Below, one piece after another: positions 1-5,226 of a DNA stretch of 5,226 nucleotides (its first letter is position 1; each line of letters opens with the position of its first letter). The stretch is from NCBI GenBank assembly GCA_002398845.1, contig DHBY01000065.1, forward strand, positions 274-5,499, given 5' to 3'. The stretch is from Firmicutes bacterium UBA4916 (GTDB lineage: Bacteria > Bacillota > Clostridia > Tissierellales > Tepidimicrobiaceae). The position numbers and the translations under genes are program-made. Under the pieces are notes generated by a model. The model was not told the DNA's origin. It did no database searches and was given only the letters and a program-made list of their open reading frames with translations.

Positions 1-86
1 GGGGAAAGTATACGGCAAGGGCAGGCTTTGAACAAGCGGGCGGGGGTGGAGGGGCGTTTAGTTTTACCCCATTTACCCCGGTTTTT
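1..86. other. Anomalous G+C-rich edge that breaks rpoA1 homology
   Basis: These bases do not fit the gene they should belong to. Bases 1-60 hold 37 G or C out of 60, against roughly one third in the genes beside them, with a G-rich run at 38-56 and two copies of TTTACCCC at 63-70 and 72-79. Read in the rpoA1 frame they give a peptide rich in K, R and P instead of the near-invariant switch 2 segment. A faint echo remains (KRPSTPAR where KRVNFSAR is expected), which would fit a badly called read of the true sequence. A chimeric join or a real insertion are alternatives. The break is placed at 86 because residue 307 (bases 89-87) is the last that matches the family. Confidence 0.75.
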
Positions 87-1007
87 TCTGAATCTTCCTT
101 CTTTACCTTTTAATCTTTGAGCTAAGGTTTTTAATGGACGACCAGATCGATGTCTTGCTGGAGGTACTCCTGATGCTTCATTATCAAAGTAAGTTGTTAC
201 ATGGTATTGTAATAATTCCCATAAATCTTCTACAATTAATTGTGGAGCTCCTGCTTCCATGTTTTCTATTAATCTTTGGTTGATTCTTAAAATATCAACT
301 AATTTATGGGTTAAATCATCTTCAGATCTTTCACCAGTATCTAAAGTGATTGAAGGTCTTACAGTTACTGGAGGTACTGGTAATACTGTTAATACCATCC
401 ATTCTGGACGTGCTACTTCAGGGTTTACTCCTAAAATGTAAGCATCTTCATCTTTGATTCTTTCTAATTTTTCTCTTACTTCAGATGCAGTTAACTTGTA
501 ATCTCCTTGAATGATAGATATTGGTTTATCTATTTTAACAGCTTCTTGTTCTGCTCCACAATGTGGACATTCATCTTTACGTGCTACATTATAGATTTCT
601 TTAATTAAGCCGTTTAGATTTTCCCCATTTTCTTTTAATTCATTCATTTTATTTGTGTAGGTTTCAATTTCAGAATCATCTAAAAGGATTCTTCCACATT
701 CATTACAAGTTGAACGTAAGATTTTATGAATAATATCTCCAAAACCTACATGTATTACAGGTCTTGCTAAGTCGATACTTCCAAAGTGCCCTTGACATTC
801 TCCTCCTCTAAAACCACAGGTTCTACATTTTAAACTTGGGTCTATAACACCTAAATGAGGATCCATTAATCCATTTTCAATTGGGTATCCATCTTCATCG
901 TAGGTATCGGGAGTTTCAATTTTAACAACAGACATTTTCCGAATATCATCTGGTGACATTAATCCAAAATCTATTTCATTAATCTGTTTTATAATTCCTT
1001 TTTGCAA
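1..1007 (-). CDS. rpoA1: RNA polymerase subunit A' (Rpo1N), N-terminal part, cut by window edge
   Basis: This encodes the N-terminal part of the largest subunit of archaeal RNA polymerase, homologous to bacterial beta' and eukaryotic RPB1; it forms the clamp and, further on, the catalytic centre. The start is TTG at 1007-1005, preceded by AGGAG at 1016-1020; no ATG lies near it in frame. The first 307 residues read without a stop and match the family: YDEDGYPIENGLMDP (36-50), a zinc site C61, C64, C71, H74 in CRTCGFRGGECQGHFG, a second zinc site C101, C104, C147, C150, LPVPPVTVRPS (209-219), RSEDDLTHKL (227-236) and RLKGKEGRFR (298-307). The catalytic NADFDGD motif would lie beyond the window. 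From residue 308 (base 86 to 1) the frame stays open but the expected GNLSGKRVNFSARTVISPD segment is absent; see the anomalous-edge entry. The gene lies 60 bases behind rpoB1 with no terminator between, so it is probably cotranscribed. The identity is certain; only the last 28 or so codons are doubtful. Confidence 0.96.
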   Translation of the reverse strand, partial: MQKGIIKQINEIDFGLMSPDDIRKMSVVKIETPDTYDEDGYPIENGLMDPHLGVIDPSLKCRTCGFRGGECQGHFGSIDLARPVIHVGFGDIIHKILRSTCNECGRILLDDSEIETYTNKMNELKENGENLNGLIKEIYNVARKDECPHCGAEQEAVKIDKPISIIQGDYKLTASEVREKLERIKDEDAYILGVNPEVARPEWMVLTVLPVPPVTVRPSITLDTGERSEDDLTHKLVDILRINQRLIENMEAGAPQLIVEDLWELLQYHVTTYFDNEASGVPPARHRSGRPLKTLAQRLKGKEGRFRKNRGKWGKTKRPSTPARLFKACPCRILS

Positions 1008-1015
1008 AATATTAG

Positions 1016-1020
1016 CTCCT
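1016..1020 (-). promoter_or_regulatory. Ribosome binding site of rpoA1
   Basis: AGGAG lies 8 bases before TTG at 1007-1005. It decides the start: the codons just upstream in this frame are ATT, AAT and GCT, and no ATG or GTG in frame is placed suitably. The N-terminus this gives (LQKGIIKQINEIDFGLMSP, first residue read as Met) agrees with the family. Confidence 0.8.
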
Positions 1021-1067
1021 TTTAATATATTTTATTAGTAATCATAAGTCCGTCTTTGTTAAGTTTC

Positions 1068-2900
<1,833 letters not shown>

Positions 2901-2906
2901 GGAATT

Positions 2907-2912
2907 CCTCCT
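2907..2912 (-). promoter_or_regulatory. Ribosome binding site of rpoB1
   Basis: AGGAGG stands six bases before the GTG start. It lies wholly inside the 14-base gap after the rpoB2 stop codon (TAA at 2917-2915), so ribosomes finishing rpoB2 stop almost on top of it. Confidence 0.88.
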
Positions 2913-2914
2913 GA

Positions 2915-4471
2915 TTATTTGTTTAATACATTCATTGATTCAATGGTATCTACTATTTCTTGAGTGTCTGAACCTTCGGATATTTTACATAATAATGCTA
3001 AGTTTTTAACTAATCCACAATTAGGTCCTTCTGGAGTTTCATTTGGACATATTTTACCAAATTGTGTTGGGTGTAAATCTCTTGCTTCAAAGTGGGGTTG
3101 ACTTCTTGTTAATGGGGATACTACACGTCTTAAATGTGAAAGTGTTCCCATGTAACTGGTTCTATCTAATAATTGACTTACTCCAGCTCTTCCACCTACC
3201 CAATTACCTGTTGCTATAGCATGTTTAATATTTTCTGTTAGTACATCTGAACGTACTGCTTGTTTAATAGATAATGTTTTTCCACGTGATAAGCTTCTTT
3301 CTAATTGGTAACTCATATCTCTAGTTAGACTTGTGAAAGCTACTCTAAATAAATCTTCCATTAAATCTCCAGATACTCTGAGTCTTTTGTTAGTGTAGTG
3401 ATCCTTATCATGGGGATCTCTTTCTCCAGCTATTACTTGGAGTAACATTTCAGTCATTTCTGCAAGGTATATTGCTTTATCATGACGTCTTTCTGGTTCG
3501 GTTCCCATGTGTGGTAATAAGTATCTGTCAATAACATCTTCAGCTCTTTTGATTCTGTATTCTTCAGTCATACCTTTTGCTACACGATTTCCTATGAATT
3601 TTATTGCTGCTTGAGTTAAGTAATCTTCTTTTTCTTCAGCAGATAATTCTTCTAATTCTTCAGAATCGATTTTAAGTTGGGATGAGGATACTTGCATATC
3701 ATCTGCAATTACCATTTGGTAGTTGAAGTTTTCAGATATTGCTGTGATGATTTTTTGATCAGTAGATAATCCTAATGCTCTAAGTAAAATCACAAGAGGT
3801 ATTTCTCCAGGTACATATGGGAAAGAAATTCTTAGGAAAACACCACTTTTACGTGGTTTTTTATATTCTAAAGATATTCTTGCTCTGAAACCACTTTTAA
3901 TAGAAGTTACTATTGCTTTTGCTCTTCTATCTTCAAATTCTCCAATTCTTTCTAATATGATTTTGTTTGGAGCAATTTCTTCCATTGTAACTACTGCTCT
4001 TTCAGAACCGTTTACTATGAAATATCCACCTGGGTCTTTTGGATCTTCTCCTTTAGCAACTAATTCATCAGCATTAAGTCCATGTAAATGGCAAATATCA
4101 GATTTAAGCATAAGTGGTAATTCACCTATGTATACTTCATCTTCTTCAGTGAGTGGATTTTGTGGTTGTCCTTCTTCGTCTAATGTCATTTCTAAGTACA
4201 TATGTGCTGAATAATTTAAGTTTCTTAATCTTGCTTCAGTTGGATAAATCATACTTTTTGATCCATCTGCTTCTTTAGTGAATGGTTTATGGATATGTAA
4301 TTTACCTGTTCTTACAGTATATTTACCATTTTCTAAGCTTATTGGATCGGTTATATCAATAATTTTTTGTATACGATTGTTAACAAAGTCGTTGTAAGAT
4401 TTTAAATGGTGATCTACCAATTGGTATTCATCAAAAAATGAGTTTACTAAACCCCATGTATTTTCTTTCAT
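2915..4471 (-). CDS. rpoB2: RNA polymerase subunit B'' (Rpo2N)
   Basis: This is the N-terminal half of the second-largest subunit, 518 residues, corresponding to the N-terminal half of bacterial beta and RPB2 (protrusion, lobe and fork regions). The N-terminus WGLVNSFFDEYQLVDHHLKS (6-25) is typical. Further landmarks are GGYFIVNGSERAVV (148-161), DHYTNKRLRVSGDL (357-370), SQLLDRTSYMGTLSHLRRV (432-450) and ARDLHPTQFGKICPNETPEG (463-482) followed by PNCGL. The last two blocks match the region around the rifampicin pocket in bacterial beta. An acidic stretch at 268-283 (DSEELEELSAEEKEDY) lies inside a variable region. The start is ATG at 4471-4469, six bases after GGAGG; it is the only ATG start of the four genes here. 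The protein ends 14 bases before rpoB1, the usual split seen in methanogens and halophiles. Upstream lies an unusually long AT-rich gap that may hold its own promoter. Confidence 0.99.
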   Translation of the reverse strand: MKENTWGLVNSFFDEYQLVDHHLKSYNDFVNNRIQKIIDITDPISLENGKYTVRTGKLHIHKPFTKEADGSKSMIYPTEARLRNLNYSAHMYLEMTLDEEGQPQNPLTEEDEVYIGELPLMLKSDICHLHGLNADELVAKGEDPKDPGGYFIVNGSERAVVTMEEIAPNKIILERIGEFEDRRAKAIVTSIKSGFRARISLEYKKPRKSGVFLRISFPYVPGEIPLVILLRALGLSTDQKIITAISENFNYQMVIADDMQVSSSQLKIDSEELEELSAEEKEDYLTQAAIKFIGNRVAKGMTEEYRIKRAEDVIDRYLLPHMGTEPERRHDKAIYLAEMTEMLLQVIAGERDPHDKDHYTNKRLRVSGDLMEDLFRVAFTSLTRDMSYQLERSLSRGKTLSIKQAVRSDVLTENIKHAIATGNWVGGRAGVSQLLDRTSYMGTLSHLRRVVSPLTRSQPHFEARDLHPTQFGKICPNETPEGPNCGLVKNLALLCKISEGSDTQEIVDTIESMNVLNK

Positions 4472-4477
4472 GGACTT

Positions 4478-4482
4478 CCTCC
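4478..4482 (-). promoter_or_regulatory. Ribosome binding site of rpoB2
   Basis: GGAGG stands six bases before ATG at 4471, the same spacing as at rpoB1 and rpoH. It is the only strong ribosome binding site in the 413-base gap, which argues against a small hidden gene there on this strand. Confidence 0.88.
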
Positions 4483-4559
4483 AGATTTATAATAATTAAA
4501 ATTTTTTTGTAAATAAAAAAAAATTGTTAAAATTCTTTATAATTATTTTTTTAAAATAG

Positions 4560-4575
4560 ATTAAGTACTCTTAAT
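4560..4575. repeat. Short inverted repeat ATTAAG-TACT-CTTAAT
   Basis: Two perfect 6-base arms flank a 4-base spacer. It lies just downstream, in the direction of rpoB2 transcription, of a TATA-like stretch at 4575-4584 (TATAATATAA on the minus strand), which is where a repressor or a start site could sit. Low sequence complexity makes chance a real possibility. Confidence 0.35.
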
Positions 4576-4584
4576 TATATTATA
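4575..4584 (-). promoter_or_regulatory. Second TATA-like element before rpoB2 (weak candidate)
   Basis: The minus strand reads TATAATATAA, about 105 bases before the rpoB2 start. A start site about 25 bases on would give an untranslated leader of roughly 80 bases. It lacks a clear purine-rich BRE in front, so it ranks below the element at 4663-4678. TATA-like strings are common by chance in 87 percent A+T DNA. Confidence 0.25.
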
Positions 4585-4662
4585 ATAGTTAAGAAGTTTT
4601 AAAAAAAAATTTTATCTAGATAATTTTCTTGAATTTAATTATTTTTTTATACAAAATATTTT

Positions 4663-4678
4663 TTTTATAATTTTTTCC
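4663..4678 (-). promoter_or_regulatory. Candidate BRE and TATA box for rpoB2
   Basis: On the minus strand GGAAAAAA (4671-4678) is followed by TTATAAAA (4663-4670), resembling an archaeal BRE plus TATA box. A start about 25 bases downstream, near 4640-4645, would give a leader of about 170 bases before rpoB2. The perfect inverted repeat at 4679-4705 touches its upstream side, a typical position for an archaeal activator site. The match is inferred by eye in very AT-rich DNA. Confidence 0.35.
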
Positions 4679-4705
4679 TTGATATTTAATAAATTTAAAT
4701 ATCAA
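4679..4705. repeat. Perfect 11-bp inverted repeat with 5-base spacer
   Basis: TTGATATTTAA at 4679-4689 and TTAAATATCAA at 4695-4705 are exact reverse complements around TAAAT. Each arm contains a G or C at matching places, so it is less likely to be pure A/T chance than the other repeats in this gap. It could be an operator for a dimeric regulator or form a hairpin in RNA. On the minus strand no T run follows, so a hairpin terminator is not indicated. Confidence 0.65.
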
Positions 4706-4864
4706 TTCGTTAATTTTTCTTGCTTGAAAGGTTTAATTTGTAGTTATTATTGTTAATTAAAAATTGAATCCTAAAAAATAACCAGCTTTGAACCCTTAAA
4801 TTTTTAATTTGAAATTTTTACCTATTTTTTATAGTTTTATAAGAAAAAATGATTTAGTTTTAGT

Positions 4865-4872
4865 AAAAAAAA
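4865..4872 (-). terminator. Oligo-T tract behind rpoH
   Basis: Eight T in a row on the minus strand begin 12 bases after the last base of the rpoH stop codon, and a second run of six T follows at 4844-4849. Archaeal RNA polymerase can terminate at such T-rich tracts without a hairpin. Together with promoter-like elements further on, this suggests that at least part of the rpoH transcripts end here. Read-through into rpoB2 is not excluded. Confidence 0.5.
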
Positions 4873-4884
4873 TTTTATCTTTTT

Positions 4885-5118
4885 TTACTCTTCAACTAGT
4901 CTGTAGGTTAAAAAGGTTCCTGCAGTTTGACTATCTCTAGTAATTCTTAAAATATCTCCTGGTTTAGCATCTATAGCTTTTGCAACAGGATCTTTTGCTT
5001 TAATTTTAGGTAATTCTTCAACATCATATTCTAAGCTTTTTGTAAATTTCTTAGTTTCAGAATCAGTTAAAATTTCATGCTTTGGAACATAATGATGTTC
5101 TAGAATATTCATCTTCAC
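4885..5118 (-). CDS. rpoH: RNA polymerase subunit H (Rpo5)
   Basis: A small subunit of archaeal RNA polymerase, 77 residues, corresponding to the C-terminal domain of eukaryotic RPB5. It sits at the lower jaw, contacts the largest subunit and helps assembly and open complex formation. It has no relation to the bacterial heat-shock sigma factor of the same symbol. Family landmarks are HHYVPKHEIL (8-17), LPKIKAKDPVAKAI (36-49) and GDILRITRDSQTAGTFLTYR (54-73). The length is normal. The start is taken as GTG at 5118-5116 because GGAGG at 5125-5129 is then six bases away, exactly as for rpoB2 and rpoB1; the ATG two codons later would be 12 bases away. In related archaea rpoH heads the same operon directly before rpoB2; here 413 bases separate them. 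Confidence 0.97.
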   Translation of the reverse strand: MKMNILEHHYVPKHEILTDSETKKFTKSLEYDVEELPKIKAKDPVAKAIDAKPGDILRITRDSQTAGTFLTYRLVEE

Positions 5119-5124
5119 AATATT

Positions 5125-5129
5125 CCTCC
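5125..5129 (-). promoter_or_regulatory. Ribosome binding site of rpoH
   Basis: GGAGG followed by AATATT and then GTG. The six-base spacing equals that of the rpoB2 and rpoB1 genes and decides for GTG at 5118 over ATG at 5112. Confidence 0.85.
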
Positions 5130-5147
5130 AAATAGAATAAATTAAAT

Positions 5148-5158
5148 TCGAAATTCGA
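5148..5158. repeat. Palindrome TCGAA-A-TTCGA before rpoH
   Basis: Two 5-base arms around one base, with two CG dinucleotides in otherwise very AT-rich DNA. It falls about 25 bases downstream of the centre of the TATA box at 5176-5184, so it would cover the predicted start of the rpoH transcript. It could be an operator; nothing in the sequence proves it. Confidence 0.45.
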
Positions 5159-5175
5159 TTAAAATATCTAGTAAT

Positions 5176-5184
5176 TAATATAAA
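5176..5184 (-). promoter_or_regulatory. TATA box of the rpoH promoter
   Basis: The minus strand reads TTTATATTA, close to the archaeal TATA consensus, between the tRNA end and rpoH. The expected start near 5155 gives a leader of about 37 bases with the ribosome binding site well placed. The BRE position (ACATAC) is not a strong match. Confidence 0.5.
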
Positions 5185-5189
5185 GTATG

Positions 5190-5226
<37 letters not shown>

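Larger units (their letters stand above)
4472..4884. other. 413-base AT-rich intergenic region between rpoH and rpoB2
   Basis: No gene can be supported here. Counted by hand, bases 4501-4860 contain 48 G or C out of 360, about 13 percent. On the minus strand there is no ribosome binding site apart from that of rpoB2, and the ATG seen on the plus strand near 4850 meets a stop one codon later. What it does hold is listed separately: an oligo-T tract behind rpoH, two inverted repeats, and two TATA-like elements facing rpoB2. A less AT-rich island at 4766-4798 (11 G or C of 33) stands out, flanked by the 11-base arms AATTAAAAATT (4755-4765) and AATTTTTAATT (4799-4809). In such AT-rich DNA the arms could pair by chance. 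Confidence 0.8.

Noticed and set aside
259..441. A 60-codon open frame on the plus strand opposite rpoA1
   Set aside because: It is antisense to conserved A' residues, with no ribosome binding site and no family resemblance.
1022..1031. TATA-like AATATATTAA just before rpoA1
   Set aside because: A promoter here would give a leaderless transcript starting at the start codon, yet rpoA1 has a clear AGGAG ribosome binding site; the string is expected by chance in this AT-rich gap.
2901..2914. Possible frameshift splitting one RNA polymerase B gene into two
   Set aside because: The 14-base gap holds a perfect ribosome binding site, both proteins have normal ends and lengths, and the B''/B' split is standard in methanogens.
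3957..4214. An 85-codon open frame on the plus strand opposite rpoB2
   Set aside because: Antisense to conserved B'' sequence, including the VNGSERAVV block; no supporting signal.
4785..4795. GGGTTCAAAGC on the minus strand as a tRNA T-arm
   Set aside because: The bases after the loop do not pair with the GGG stem and there is no acceptor or anticodon arm around it, so it is not a tRNA gene.

Overview
The window is part of the RNA polymerase operon of an AT-rich methanogenic archaeon. Everything recognisable is coded on the minus strand, so transcription runs from right to left. The largest subunits are archaeal: the beta-like subunit is split into separate B'' and B' genes, as in methanogens and halophiles. 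A small RpoH (the archaeal RPB5 homologue) precedes them, and an A' gene follows. Protein similarity, about one third G+C in the genes, strong GGAGG ribosome binding sites and T-rich terminators together suggest Methanobacteriales, most likely Methanobrevibacter or a close relative. The genus is inferred from memory of these proteins, not from a search.

Layout in the direction of transcription: the 3' end of a tRNA (5203-5226); a short spacer with an oligo-T tract and a good TATA box; rpoH (4885-5118); a 413-base gap (4472-4884), very AT-rich and without genes; rpoB2, subunit B'' (2915-4471); a 14-base gap holding only a ribosome binding site; rpoB1, subunit B' (1068-2900); a 60-base gap; and rpoA1, subunit A', which starts at a TTG codon at 1007 and runs off the left edge. 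B'' and B' together make one complete second-largest subunit. B' carries the conserved acidic pair and the two conserved lysines near the active centre. A' contributes the clamp with two zinc sites. RpoH is the small assembly and jaw subunit. The remaining large part of the enzyme (rest of A', then A'') would lie to the left of the window.

Three things deserve attention. First, A' matches its family perfectly up to residue 307 and then, in the last 86 bases at the left edge, loses all clear similarity just where the near-invariant switch 2 segment should be. The same stretch is suddenly G+C rich, so a faulty contig end or a chimeric join is the likeliest cause. Second, the long AT-rich gap between rpoH and rpoB2 contains an oligo-T terminator candidate, a perfect 11-bp inverted repeat and promoter-like elements, suggesting that the large subunits have their own promoter. 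Third, three of the four genes start with GTG or TTG. I found no mobile element, CRISPR array, defence system or novel gene cluster. Apart from the left edge and the intergenic elements this is an ordinary housekeeping region.
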